64,000 nt of DNA. Source: Stentor roeselii. Taxonomy: Eukaryota > Ciliophora > Heterotrichea > Heterotrichida > Stentoridae. The notes beneath the pieces were generated by a model. That model had not been told where the DNA came from, did no database searches, and saw only the letters and a program-made list of their open reading frames with translations. The stretch is from positions 1-64,000 of the forward strand of contig RSEH01000184.1 of the NCBI GenBank assembly GCA_006503475.1. Direction: 5' to 3'. The position numbers and the translations under genes were made by a program. Below, piece by piece: positions 8,737 to 17,805 of the stretch. Within the stretch, counting starts at the first letter, position 1. The number at the start of each line of letters is the position of its first letter.

Positions 8737-9744
8737 TTAATTAACGGTCTTCTTCAATTTTTTTATATATTTTCTGAGGAATATATGAAGTGCAGCCGTA
8801 TCATCTGAAAACACTCGGATCCCTTCTGAAAGTTTTTCAGTAGCAAGAGGGTCTTGATTCAATAGCCACCTAAATTTTTTCTGAGTGATTTTATTCTCTT
8901 GTCTAGGTTTTTCTTCAATTTCAACTTTATCTTCAACAACAAATTCCGAGCTTTCAAGTTCTTTTATCAGTTCAGGGCTGAGAGTAAGTTTATCACAACC
9001 TGCGAGTTCCAAGACCTGTCCAACATTTCTCAAACTTGCAGCCAAGACCTGAGTTTTCGGCTGATATAAACTGAAATACTTAACAATTTCTTTAACAAGC
9101 TTGACTCCAGGTTCTTCAGAAGGTTTGAATTCTTTTTCATTATTTTTCTTGTGCCAGTCAGTGACCCTGCCGACATAAGGAGCGATAGAATCAGCTTTGG
9201 CTTCAGCACAAGCGATGGCCTGAGCTTTGTTAAAAACAAGAGTCATCACACATGAAATATCGGAAGTTTCTTTCAAAATCTTGCAAGCTTGAATACCTTC
9301 CCAAGTCGATGCGATTTTTAATTGAACTCTTGAAAAAGGAGCGTCGATTTCAGAGAAGTACTTTTTTAATCGATTTGCTCTTTTTACTGTCGCTATTGTG
9401 TCGAAACTTAGTTGTGGGTCAAGCTGCAACATTAAGGAACCTTTTGTGGTATTTAGAAGATTCTTTGAAAATTTTGCTAAAAGCTTGTCGGTTATTTCGT
9501 TCATTAAAGGTCTTGTTATTCGGGAATCTTTGTAGGGAGAAAGGACTTCATCGAGAAGTTTTGAACAGTCTTCGGATTTGAAAGCTTTTAGAAGAAGACT
9601 TGGGTTTGTTGTTACGTCCAAATCTGAGTAAGGAGTTATTTTGGATAAGTCACCGGAATCTATTGAAATTCTGGAAAACTAGGTAAAGGGTACGGATTTT
9701 AATTGGGATAGTGAAGAGAGTTGCCTTGATAAGCGCGAAAGCAT
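8737..9744 (-). CDS. TAL: Transaldolase with presequence-like N-terminus (one 15-nt intron)
   Basis: Exons complement(9694..9744) and complement(8737..9678) give 330 aa, the normal transaldolase length. Splicing restores DSGDLSKI...DVTTNPSLLL, the substrate-binding start of class I transaldolase. The Schiff-base lysine is Lys138 in LKIASTWEGI; CVMTLVF, AQAIACAEA and APYVGRVTDWH are the following family blocks, and ASLRNVGQVLELAGCD closes the barrel. The enzyme moves a dihydroxyacetone unit between sedoheptulose 7-phosphate and glyceraldehyde 3-phosphate in the non-oxidative pentose phosphate pathway. The N-terminus MLSRLSRQLSSLSQLKSFSR is rich in Arg, Ser and Leu and lacks acidic residues, as in mitochondrial presequences, whereas transaldolase is usually cytosolic. 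Mitochondrial targeting is inference. Confidence 0.96.
9679..9693 (-). other. 15-nt intron in transaldolase
   Basis: Coding strand GTACCCTTTACCTAG, phase 0, with an in-frame TAG at its 3' end. Removal joins the 17-codon first exon to the DSGD exon. It differs by one base from the kinesin intron at 22517. Confidence 0.92.
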
Positions 9745-9878
9745 TATATATGGAGGGAAAATATGGGGGTTGATTCTGTAATAAATGAAATTTTTGGAGA
9801 CTGTTTATTTTGAAGAAAGATCAAAACACTTCAGCCCTTTCAATAACATTAAACACCTTAAAAAAAAACATCTTAAAA

Positions 9879-10589
9879 TTAAAATCCTAAACCATTTCTA
9901 CTTTTACATTTCTTTCCTACCTTCAAACTGGAATTTTTCCAGTTTCTATCAAAATCACTTTCCCAAATCTTAGGAGAAATACTTTTATGAACATTTTTAG
10001 GAAGTTTGATAGCAATAGCTTCATCACACTTATGCATGATTCCTTGAATAACATCAAGTTTTCCCGTTTTAACCCTTTTACTACTTACCTGAACCCTAGG
10101 CGACACCGGAGGTGTAAAAAAAAATTCAGGTTTTTTTTCACTGTGACAAAAAAACTTTCCAGCATGTTTTTCCCTTAAAACAGTTTCTTTTCCGAATTCC
10201 TTTCTTTTAAAAAAATATCTTTCCCACCCTCCAGCGTTTTTCAAGATATTTCTTTTGTTATTCTCGACCATGAAGTCACTCAAGTTGATAGTTCCTCTTT
10301 TAACACCTTCTCCGTCGATGTTCTTGTAACTTTTACTGAATTGAAACTCGGAAAATAAACCGATTTCTTCTAAACCTCTCAGTTTTTGACTTGAACACTT
10401 TTCAGAAGAGTCCGGCTTTAGACTTGGCATGTATTCTTCCTTGAAGGACGATAGCCAAGATATTCCTGATGGAGTTTCTGGCATTGTTTTTGGAGAAATT
10501 TGACTGGAAAAAAAGGATTTAGGGTCTTGGGGAAGATGAAATGAGATGAATAGGTCTGAAGATGGTTTTGATTCGAGATTTTCAGTCAT
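9879..10589 (-). CDS. Hypothetical basic protein
   Basis: 236 aa, start after CAATAAAAA. Ser/Lys/Phe-rich, with a central block SDFMVENNKRNILKNAGGWE and a basic C-terminal quarter (KVGKKCKSRNGLGF). No signal peptide, membrane segment or recognised domain. The codon pattern is coding-like throughout. No function assigned. Confidence 0.6.
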   Translation of the reverse strand: MTENLESKPSSDLFISFHLPQDPKSFFSSQISPKTMPETPSGISWLSSFKEEYMPSLKPDSSEKCSSQKLRGLEEIGLFSEFQFSKSYKNIDGEGVKRGTINLSDFMVENNKRNILKNAGGWERYFFKRKEFGKETVLREKHAGKFFCHSEKKPEFFFTPPVSPRVQVSSKRVKTGKLDVIQGIMHKCDEAIAIKLPKNVHKSISPKIWESDFDRNWKNSSLKVGKKCKSRNGLGF

Positions 10590-10902
10590 TTTTTATTGTC
10601 AATAATTTAATTTAAATTTTCAGGATGCCATTTAAGGAATTAGAGATATTTTGAGAATTTGGGAAAGTAAAAGATTGGATTGATAACTGGGATTACAAGA
10701 AAGGATTTAAAAGAAGGTTTTTACCAGAAATCACAGAAAGACCTTGATTATTGACAAGAATTCCTAAATAATATAATAGAAGATTAATTCACTGACAAAA
10801 TAATTTCAATCAAAAAATCTCTTTCCTCCCTTCAATAAATAAGTAATTCCATATTTCTTCAGTCCCAATATTTCCCCTTTAAAACTCTAAAATTATCAAA
10901 AA
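10590..10902. other. Intergenic region upstream of orphan gene and downstream of tRNA
   Basis: About 310 bp. The left part (10610-10740) is C-poor and G-rich on the + strand, the right part (10795-10900) is the reverse. Just left of the tRNA the coding-strand sequence is TTTTTGATAATTTT, a run of T suited to RNA polymerase III termination. Nothing else seen. Confidence 0.6.
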
Positions 10903-10983
10903 CGACAGCAGCAGGATTCGAACCTGCGCGGGAGATCCCAACAGATTTCAAGTCTGTCGCCTTAACCGCTCGGCCATGCTGTC
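10903..10983 (-). tRNA. tRNA-Ser (anticodon UGA)
   Basis: The minus strand folds as a class II tRNA: acceptor GACAGCA pairs with TGCTGTC, discriminator G73, A-box TGGCCGAGCGG, anticodon arm with loop CTTGAAA (anticodon TGA, reads UCA), long variable arm TGGGATCTCCCGC, and T-arm GGTTCGAATCC (B-box). Length 81 nt without CCA, no intron. A TTTTT tract follows immediately. G73 and the long extra arm fit seryl-tRNA synthetase identity rather than leucine. Confidence 0.96.
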
Positions 10984-11060
10984 TCTCGAGTGTCTCCATG
11001 TGGCAGGGTCTAAATACCCAAGTTTGCTTTTTTATCATAAATTCTTCAAATTAATCGTAA

Positions 11061-11471
11061 TTAATTAGACGGTCTGAGAATAACGACAACTTGTTCTTCT
11101 TCTTCAATGACTCCAAGGAAAGGGTTGTCTCTGATGGAAGGAATGTAAGAAGGAGCTGTCGGTCTATCAAGGTACTGATGACGCGAACTGAGCAGTGGCT
11201 GGGTGTTAAAAGAAGGCGCGTAAGAAGGAGCAGAAGGATGAGGACCTGCGTTGAGTTCATTGTCAGCTTGTAAAGACACTTTACTTTCCAAGATAGTGCA
11301 ATTTTCAATGGCTTTTCCATGAAAATGAGTGATAATCATGAACATGAACCAAACTGATAACAGGTACAAAACAACTGACCTAGAAACCATGAACTGAACA
11401 GTCACTCTTGAGTCTTCTAAACTTGATACCTGTTCAGCTAAAACAAGGGGCAAGACAAGAAAGTACCTCAT
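11061..11471 (-). CDS. Small single-span membrane protein with PSAP motif
   Basis: 136 aa, start after AGGTATAAT. The first 12 residues (MRYFLVLPLVLA) are hydrophobic and could be a signal peptide; residues about 31-50 (VVLYLLSVWFMFMIITHF) form a clear membrane segment. The remaining 85 residues are Pro/Ser-rich, with HPSAPSYAPSF and TAPSYIPS. PSAP is the classical short motif bound by the UEV domain of TSG101/ESCRT-I; here it would face the cytosol if the signal peptide is cleaved. The tail ends in an acidic then hydrophobic stretch (EEEEQVVVILRP). No family recognised. Confidence 0.6.
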   Translation of the reverse strand: MRYFLVLPLVLAEQVSSLEDSRVTVQFMVSRSVVLYLLSVWFMFMIITHFHGKAIENCTILESKVSLQADNELNAGPHPSAPSYAPSFNTQPLLSSRHQYLDRPTAPSYIPSIRDNPFLGVIEEEEQVVVILRPSN

Positions 11472-11504
11472 ATTATACCTGATATTAATGTAAATACAAA
11501 AATC

Positions 11505-12281
11505 TTATAAAGCCATTGAGTTGACTATTGAGTTTATTCTTTTTTTGTCATTTAAACTGATTTTTGGCTTTTTCTTCGGGTTGAGCTCTTGTCGCAATTT
11601 GTATTTCAACTGCTCAGTTTTAAATCGCAACTGAAAAGTGTCCTTTGCCAAATCGTTACACTTTCCCATCAACTTCTCAATAGGTCCAAGCCAGTCCTTA
11701 TCACTATGTCGAGTACTTAATTGAGGAAAGTCTATTTTTCTCTTAGCTGCCCTGCTGGTTAAATACGGATTTGTCTCTTCCACATAAGCCGAAGCTCTTC
11801 TTTTCGCATTCGAGTCCATTATATGTGGAAGTTCTGGTCTTCTTATTGAAGTCGCTTTTTTTAACTCGCTGTTCAAAGTCTCAGCCTGTAATTTCTTATA
11901 AACATCAAGATAACCTTTTTCTCTTAAGAATTTTTCACGGTCTTGGCCTGTCCAAAAATCAGTGATTCCGATGCTGAACCTTCTTTTCAGCAGTTTTTTT
12001 TCTTCGTAATTTCCTTCAGCTTTTGATTGGAGATGGGAACCGAAGCCGAGTTCGTCGAGGATGTCGATTTTTTTCTTTATTGCTGATTTTTCTAGTTTTA
12101 ACTCAGGGATTTCAGGGAATTTTTTTAAATTTTGATGAGGATTTTCATGTGATTCGAAGTCGTTCACTGTGATGCCTTCTGAGATTTGGCGACGGTATGA
12201 CTTGAGGATTGGTTTTTCAGGCTGAATGGTCATCATTTTTTGTTTTGGTTTCCTGATTTTCAGCATTTTAATTATTTCCAT
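11505..12281 (-). CDS. Hypothetical basic, helix-rich protein
   Basis: 258 aa from the ATG at 12281. Very Lys/Arg-rich (about one residue in four), with FWTGQDREKFLREKGYL and KRRASAYVEETNPYLTSRAAKRK as the most structured-looking parts. No signal peptide, membrane span or domain recognised. Upstream lies the C-terminus of the next minus-strand gene (12377), 95 bp away. Could be a cytoskeletal or nuclear protein; not assignable. Confidence 0.6.
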   Translation of the reverse strand: MEIIKMLKIRKPKQKMMTIQPEKPILKSYRRQISEGITVNDFESHENPHQNLKKFPEIPELKLEKSAIKKKIDILDELGFGSHLQSKAEGNYEEKKLLKRRFSIGITDFWTGQDREKFLREKGYLDVYKKLQAETLNSELKKATSIRRPELPHIMDSNAKRRASAYVEETNPYLTSRAAKRKIDFPQLSTRHSDKDWLGPIEKLMGKCNDLAKDTFQLRFKTEQLKYKLRQELNPKKKPKISLNDKKRINSIVNSMAL

Positions 12282-12376
12282 TAACACCTTATGATGAAAG
12301 AAGTAAAAGAGTTGAAGTTACTTATAAATACTGATGTTCACTTTAATTGGATTTAAGGAATGGTTAAGGTTAACTG

Positions 12377-13651
12377 TTAGTTGATAACTTCTTGTAAAAA
12401 TTTGGAATCCACTGAAAACTTTGATAAGAGCAATGACCTGATTTCTTGTAAGACACTTCTTTCAAATCTCTCAAAAATCATGACTCGAGTCACGGGGTTT
12501 TCAAGGTTTTCATCAGAAGACTGGCTTAAAAAAGAAGAAAGTTTAGTTTCTAGAGTCTTTCGCAACATTTTTTTGTGTTGTTCTTTTAAAGGAGTTGAAG
12601 TTTTTGGAGACTTTTTCAAGAGTTCCTTGCTCAGTTCAAGAGCTTCATCTAGTTTAGAGTATTTTTCAGTTGAATCAAGATTTTCTTGCGAAGAGTTCCT
12701 CATCAACGAGATCTGCGACATGAAAAGAACGTCAGACTGAAAACTTTGAACACAAGCCATTAAAAACTCATAGAAAATCCTCAATTCAGCTGAAAATTCC
12801 AAGTCTTCAATTTGATCTTCCACAGTTTTCAGTAGTCCTTCCGCGAATTTTGCATTATTTTCAGAAATCTCGAAATTTTCTTGAAATTCTTGAAATTTTC
12901 TGCAGGTTTGAATGAGTTTTCCGGGGGTTTGAAGAACTTTTTGCATGATTTGACAGGTTTTAATAGGTTGGAGCTTTTTTAAAGGGATTTTTTCGTAGGA
13001 CTTGTCGACTTCAGTGAAAAGGACGAGAAAAGCGTTGAAGAGGTTGGTGGTGGGCTCGTTTGTTGAAAGGGATCGCTTTAAAGCCTGAGTATTTTTTACA
13101 TTGATTACTTTTAGGTTTAGTTTTTCAGTGCAGGTCTTCAGGTTGAATGTTTTGGAAGTGCTTGGTAAGTGAATCGAGGCTTCTTTTATTTTTTGGCTCA
13201 GGACTGATGGGTCGACTTGTTTCGGGTCTTTGATGTACTTCAGGATGTCTGTGATACTTAAGTATAGGTCCATTGAGAAAGTTGGGTTTCTTGTGAAGTG
13301 ATCTGAGAGGGCCTTGCTAATTGTATTTGACCTAGCTACTAAAACCTCTGGAATATTTGACTTGTGCTCTTCAAGGTTGTTTAGGAAGTCTTCGAAGATC
13401 TTGAATGAAAGAATTGCGCTTTTACTCGAGATATTTGGAGTTTTCGAGCGTTTGTGAAAAACTGTTCGTGATTGCTTTGGAATTTCTTTTGTTGGCTGAC
13501 TTTCTTGACTCAGAAATGTGTTTGAATGAATTGAATTAAATTCATATGGTTCTTTTTTAGTTAAATCTTGGTGTAATAAAGGAACTGAATTCCTTTGATA
13601 CACTCTATCTAGGAATTGTTTACGAATCGATTGTTTGAATTGAGAATCCAT
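12377..13651 (-). CDS. Hypothetical helical protein with duplicated start-site upstream
   Basis: 424 aa, start ATGGATTC after GATAA. Residues 1-80 are basic and disordered; from about 85 on, leucine-rich helices dominate (IFEDFLNNLEEH..., ELRIFYEFLMACVQSF). No known domain. The start region ATAAATGGATTC occurs again at 13695 and 13720, producing two upstream decoy ATGs that begin MDS like the real protein but stop after 6 and 13 codons. Confidence 0.65.
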   Translation of the reverse strand: MDSQFKQSIRKQFLDRVYQRNSVPLLHQDLTKKEPYEFNSIHSNTFLSQESQPTKEIPKQSRTVFHKRSKTPNISSKSAILSFKIFEDFLNNLEEHKSNIPEVLVARSNTISKALSDHFTRNPTFSMDLYLSITDILKYIKDPKQVDPSVLSQKIKEASIHLPSTSKTFNLKTCTEKLNLKVINVKNTQALKRSLSTNEPTTNLFNAFLVLFTEVDKSYEKIPLKKLQPIKTCQIMQKVLQTPGKLIQTCRKFQEFQENFEISENNAKFAEGLLKTVEDQIEDLEFSAELRIFYEFLMACVQSFQSDVLFMSQISLMRNSSQENLDSTEKYSKLDEALELSKELLKKSPKTSTPLKEQHKKMLRKTLETKLSSFLSQSSDENLENPVTRVMIFERFERSVLQEIRSLLLSKFSVDSKFLQEVIN

Positions 13652-14043
13652 TTATCTTCATAAAATCGTGAATTCATTATCCTAGCTAAATAAGGAATCC
13701 ATTTATCCTTGGTAATAAAGAATCCATTTATACACCTTAAAGAAAAAGTCAAATGACCAAATTTTCGTTTTCTTGAAATTCTTTAAGATTTAGCTCTTAA
13801 AAAAGTAGAATCCTAATAGATATCATAAATGATAATGGCAGCAGGAATCTGTAAAAATTTGTAGGTAATTCATAATCATAAAATATCCTAAATTCATTAT
13901 TATGATATTGTTTAAACGATAAAGTTATTCAAAATGTTTCAGAATATTAAATTTCAAGAATAGAATCAAGGTCTTCTATTAAAAACTTTCAATTTTTTGA
14001 ATTCTTAAGTATAAAATCGACTAATACATTCTGTTTATAATAA
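13652..14043. promoter_or_regulatory. Divergent intergenic region with repeated start-site motif
   Basis: About 390 bp between divergent starts (13651 and 14044). GAATCCATTTAT (coding strand ATAAATGGATTC) is present at 13644, 13695 and 13720. The remainder is plain AT-rich sequence ending in TTATAATAA directly before the ABC transporter start. Confidence 0.6.
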
Positions 14044-17000
14044 ATGGCTTCCTATTTTACCAGGGAAAACTTCCTAGACTCTTCAAATTGTATAAAAACT
14101 TTGTTTATGACATGGTTTTTTTCAGTCTGTAGGTCTTTTAAATTGGAAAAGGTTTCGATGAAAAATATCTTAAACATTCCTAAGTCTCTCCACTACGAAA
14201 GAGACTTAAAGAAAATTAAAGAACTCCTCGATAACAACCTAAAACAAGGTAACCAAAATTTACTAAGTGTCTTTTGGGAGGCCTTTAAATACGAATTTTT
14301 TCTTTTAGTGTTTCCTGGGTTAATTTCAAACCTTTTCTTATTTAGTTCATCCATATTGATCTACTTTTTCTTAACAGGATTAAAATCAGCGGATTATTCA
14401 AGTGAATACCTTCTTCTCTTAGCCATTTCTATTGGTCTTGCTATCCAACTCAGCTTCTTTTTAAAAAATCATTCAATTTTAAAAGCTTTTCTACTCATCA
14501 GTAAAATCAAGGGAATATTAATTGAGCTCGCCTATCAAAAGATCTTGAAACTCGATTTATCTGAATTAAAAGGAGCTTCGCAAACAGGAAAAATCATCAA
14601 TTTGATCAATTCAGACGTTGAAAATTTTGGAGGGCTTCAAAATCTACCAAACCTGATAAGTATCCCTTTCATTTTGATTGGTTGCATAGCCTTTCTATCA
14701 AAAGCTTTAGGAATAGCAGGTCTTTTAGGAGTTTTAACAATAGTGTTGCACTTACCTCTGTCTTATTTGCTGATGAAGTGCATATCAGAAAAAAATCGTA
14801 AAACTTTTCTAGCTTCAGATGAAAGATTAAATTTGCTCAATGATTTGCTAGATGGAATTAAAGTCATCAAGTTTTATGGTTGGGAAAGTCTTTATCTTAA
14901 CAAAGTTCTTGAATCGCGAGTTAGTGAACTTTCTTTGATAAAATATAAAACTTTTCTAAATATTTTGTGTAACACTATCAATGCAGGGTCAATTGGAATG
15001 ATTTTACTCATTACGTTCTCTACGTATTCAGCTCTAGGAAATGAATTTGAACCGGCTAAGATATTTGGTTCGATAACTGCTTTAATAGTGTGTAACGGGA
15101 TAATAACATCTACTGGAGTACAAGGAATTCTTAGCTGTTTTACCATCAAAATTGCATTTGAAAGGTTTTCGAGTCTTATCTCAGCAACTGAGAAGTCTGA
15201 GTGCTTTGTCGGGTCGAGTAATTCGCATTCAATTGAGGTAGAAAAAGGTTCATTTTTCTTTAATTATGAAGGTTGTGACTCTTTGGATGAAACCTGCTTA
15301 AATCCAAATTTCATTAAGTTCAAACTCAGCCAAATCAATTTTACCTTATCTAAAGGTGAGTTGCTGGTTATAACAGGTGACATGGCCAGCGGAAAGTCTT
15401 CATTACTTCTGGCACTTCTACAAGAACTAGCCTATAAAGAAGGAACAGTAAATATCAACGGAACCATCTCTTACACCTCCCAGCATCCATGGTTAATCGA
15501 AGGAAGTTTCAGAAAAAATATATTAATGGGAAAAGAATTCAACCCAAAGCTTTACAAGAAAGTCATCCGCGTTTGTGCCCTCGAAAAAGACCTTGCAGGT
15601 GAGTCAACAATATGTGACACAATAAATGTCGGTAATAAAGGAAACAACATCAGTGGAGGTCAAATGGCGCGAGTTGCCTTATCCAGAGCTCTTTACGCTA
15701 ATACCGATATTTACCTGTTAGATGATCCTTTTAGTGCTATCGACTTAGGCCTACAAAATCAGATGTTCAAGACCTGCATCGAATACATGCTAAAAAAGAA
15801 AAGTGTCATTGTTGCTACTAATAAACCTTCTTTTCTTAGAAAGGCTGATAAAATCTTGCTGCTTGATCATGGAACTCAGATTTTCTTTGGAGATTTGAAG
15901 GATTTTTTAATAGCTACTGATTGTGGAATCCCTAGAACTCTTAAATTTGAGAAAAGACAGTTCATTCAGCAATTGTCTCGTAGACCTAGTATTCTTTTTC
16001 AATCGTTTTGTGATTCGGAATTCGATACAGAAGAGGAGAACTTGCATAATAACTTGAATTCAAGAAAAGTACTCAAAAAGTATTTGATTTTTGGATTTAA
16101 AAACTGGGCTGGAATTTTTTTGATGTTTTTAGTTCTTTCAATTGCACAGGTTTCTAGTTTTTCTTTAGTTTGGTACTTTAAGATTTGGATCAATTCGTCG
16201 AATAGTAGAAATTTACCGATTTTTGCATTACTTGTCGTCAGTTTTTATGTTTTCTTATTTGTAAGGAGCGTCTCAATACATTTCCCATTAATTTCTAGTT
16301 CGAAAAATATTCATAACCTTTCAATAAAGCGCTTTATCTTCTCAAGTTTATCACAAATCGATAAAATTGGTATCAGTCAGATTCAAAACCGATTTTCCAA
16401 AGACCTCAACATAACCGATCAAGAAATCCGTAACGAATTCGAAGAATTCCTAATAACGTCATCAAATTTCTGTGCAACATTAATATTCTCGATAATAATC
16501 TCCCCATTCCAGCTGATAACATCCCTATTAGTGATCGCTTACATTGCATTCCTTCTAAAATTCTCGATTCAAGTTCTTAAAGACCTTAGAAAAGTAGACA
16601 TTAACACCCGCCCTCAAATCGTCTCATCAATCGACAACTCAATATTCGGTTTGGCTTCAATCCGTTGTTTCCAATTGCAAGATTTTTTTACAAAAGAAAT
16701 AAAATCAAAAGTACTAAAAAACATGTCAGCCTACCTAACCTCTAAATTAATGTACCTTTCATTATTTAACTATTTGTACATCGGGCCTAATATTGTGAAT
16801 CTCGTAACAATGGTCTTTTTTGTTCTTTATCGTGATTCAATCGATGCGGAAACAGCAGCAATAGGTATTAGCTACAGTATTTCTATGTTAGCAGTCATTA
16901 CAAGCCTTTTTAAAAAATTAGTTGAATTTGACTGCTCTTTGGTTTCAGTTTCAAGATTGTTAGAGTTGCAAGATAGTATCCCTGAGGATGTTTCAGGAGT

Positions 17001-17805
17001 TCCCTTTGATATAAAAAATGGAAATATTGAGTTTGAAAATGTGTATTTGAAATACAACTCTCGAGCGGAGTATACATTTAAAGATTTTGATTTATCTTTT
17101 AAAGCTCTTAGTAAAACTGGGATTCTTGGCAGGAGTGGTGCGGGAAAATCGACTATTTTCAATATGATTTTAAGGACGGTGAGTCCTTCGGCTGGTCGAG
17201 TTCTAATCGATGGAGTTGACATTCTAAATATTGAGTTGGACAGTCTTCGAAGACAAATCATTGCGATTCCTCAAGAGCCTGTCTTGTTCGGAGCCAGTAT
17301 AAGGTTCAACCTCGACCCACATTCAAAATTCAATGATGAAGAACTGAAAAAACTTTTAATAGAGTTCAAGTTAGATGAATTACTTTGTGGGGTTGATTAC
17401 GATCTCGATAAAAATCTCGCTGAAGTTGATTTGAACTTGTCAATTGGGCAAAAGCAGCTTTTTTCAGTTGCTAGAGCTTGTGTTAATAAGGGAAAAGTAC
17501 TCGTTGTTGATGAGGCTACTGCTAATATTGACAGAGCTTTGGAAAGATTTGTGAATCTTAAAATTAGAAGCTGTTTTGATGATAACACTGTTATTATCAT
17601 TGCTCATAAACTTACTAGTGTCGTTTTTTGTGATTCGGCTGTGTTTTTGCAAGATGGAAATGTTAAAGAAGAGGGAAAAATTGAAAAATTGATTCAGAAT
17701 CCTAGATCAAAGTTTAATGAAATGATAGCACTTTTAGATGATGAAGAAAGTGAAGAGTTTTTTGAATGCTTGAAGTTGAGGAAAAGTTCAGGTTTGGGTT
17801 TATAG
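14044..17805 (+). CDS. ABCC/MRP-type full ABC transporter
   Basis: 1253 aa; start directly behind TATAATAA. Layout is TMD1-NBD1-TMD2-NBD2 with no N-terminal TMD0, i.e. a short MRP. NBD1: Walker A GDMASGKS (about 446-453), signature ISGGQMARVALSRAL (about 537-551), Walker B DIYLLDDPFSAID, where the catalytic Glu is replaced by Asp as usual in ABCC NBD1. NBD2: Walker A GRSGAGKST (about 1029-1037), signature LSIGQKQLFSVARA, Walker B VLVVDEATANID with the normal Glu. Family members export glutathione or other organic-anion conjugates, or gate channels; the substrate cannot be told from sequence. Codon choice switches abruptly at about 16.29 kb from T/G-ending to A/C-ending codons, then back by about 16.9 kb, without any break in the frame. 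Confidence 0.97.
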   Translation: MASYFTRENFLDSSNCIKTLFMTWFFSVCRSFKLEKVSMKNILNIPKSLHYERDLKKIKELLDNNLKQGNQNLLSVFWEAFKYEFFLLVFPGLISNLFLFSSSILIYFFLTGLKSADYSSEYLLLLAISIGLAIQLSFFLKNHSILKAFLLISKIKGILIELAYQKILKLDLSELKGASQTGKIINLINSDVENFGGLQNLPNLISIPFILIGCIAFLSKALGIAGLLGVLTIVLHLPLSYLLMKCISEKNRKTFLASDERLNLLNDLLDGIKVIKFYGWESLYLNKVLESRVSELSLIKYKTFLNILCNTINAGSIGMILLITFSTYSALGNEFEPAKIFGSITALIVCNGIITSTGVQGILSCFTIKIAFERFSSLISATEKSECFVGSSNSHSIEVEKGSFFFNYEGCDSLDETCLNPNFIKFKLSQINFTLSKGELLVITGDMASGKSSLLLALLQELAYKEGTVNINGTISYTSQHPWLIEGSFRKNILMGKEFNPKLYKKVIRVCALEKDLAGESTICDTINVGNKGNNISGGQMARVALSRALYANTDIYLLDDPFSAIDLGLQNQMFKTCIEYMLKKKSVIVATNKPSFLRKADKILLLDHGTQIFFGDLKDFLIATDCGIPRTLKFEKRQFIQQLSRRPSILFQSFCDSEFDTEEENLHNNLNSRKVLKKYLIFGFKNWAGIFLMFLVLSIAQVSSFSLVWYFKIWINSSNSRNLPIFALLVVSFYVFLFVRSVSIHFPLISSSKNIHNLSIKRFIFSSLSQIDKIGISQIQNRFSKDLNITDQEIRNEFEEFLITSSNFCATLIFSIIISPFQLITSLLVIAYIAFLLKFSIQVLKDLRKVDINTRPQIVSSIDNSIFGLASIRCFQLQDFFTKEIKSKVLKNMSAYLTSKLMYLSLFNYLYIGPNIVNLVTMVFFVLYRDSIDAETAAIGISYSISMLAVITSLFKKLVEFDCSLVSVSRLLELQDSIPEDVSGVPFDIKNGNIEFENVYLKYNSRAEYTFKDFDLSFKALSKTGILGRSGAGKSTIFNMILRTVSPSAGRVLIDGVDILNIELDSLRRQIIAIPQEPVLFGASIRFNLDPHSKFNDEELKKLLIEFKLDELLCGVDYDLDKNLAEVDLNLSIGQKQLFSVARACVNKGKVLVVDEATANIDRALERFVNLKIRSCFDDNTVIIIAHKLTSVVFCDSAVFLQDGNVKEEGKIEKLIQNPRSKFNEMIALLDDEESEEFFECLKLRKSSGLGL

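Noticed and set aside
10078-10092. A GTAAGTAGTAAAAG segment within the orphan at 9879 as a possible in-frame intron.
   Set aside because: It would be 14 nt and would shift the otherwise open frame.
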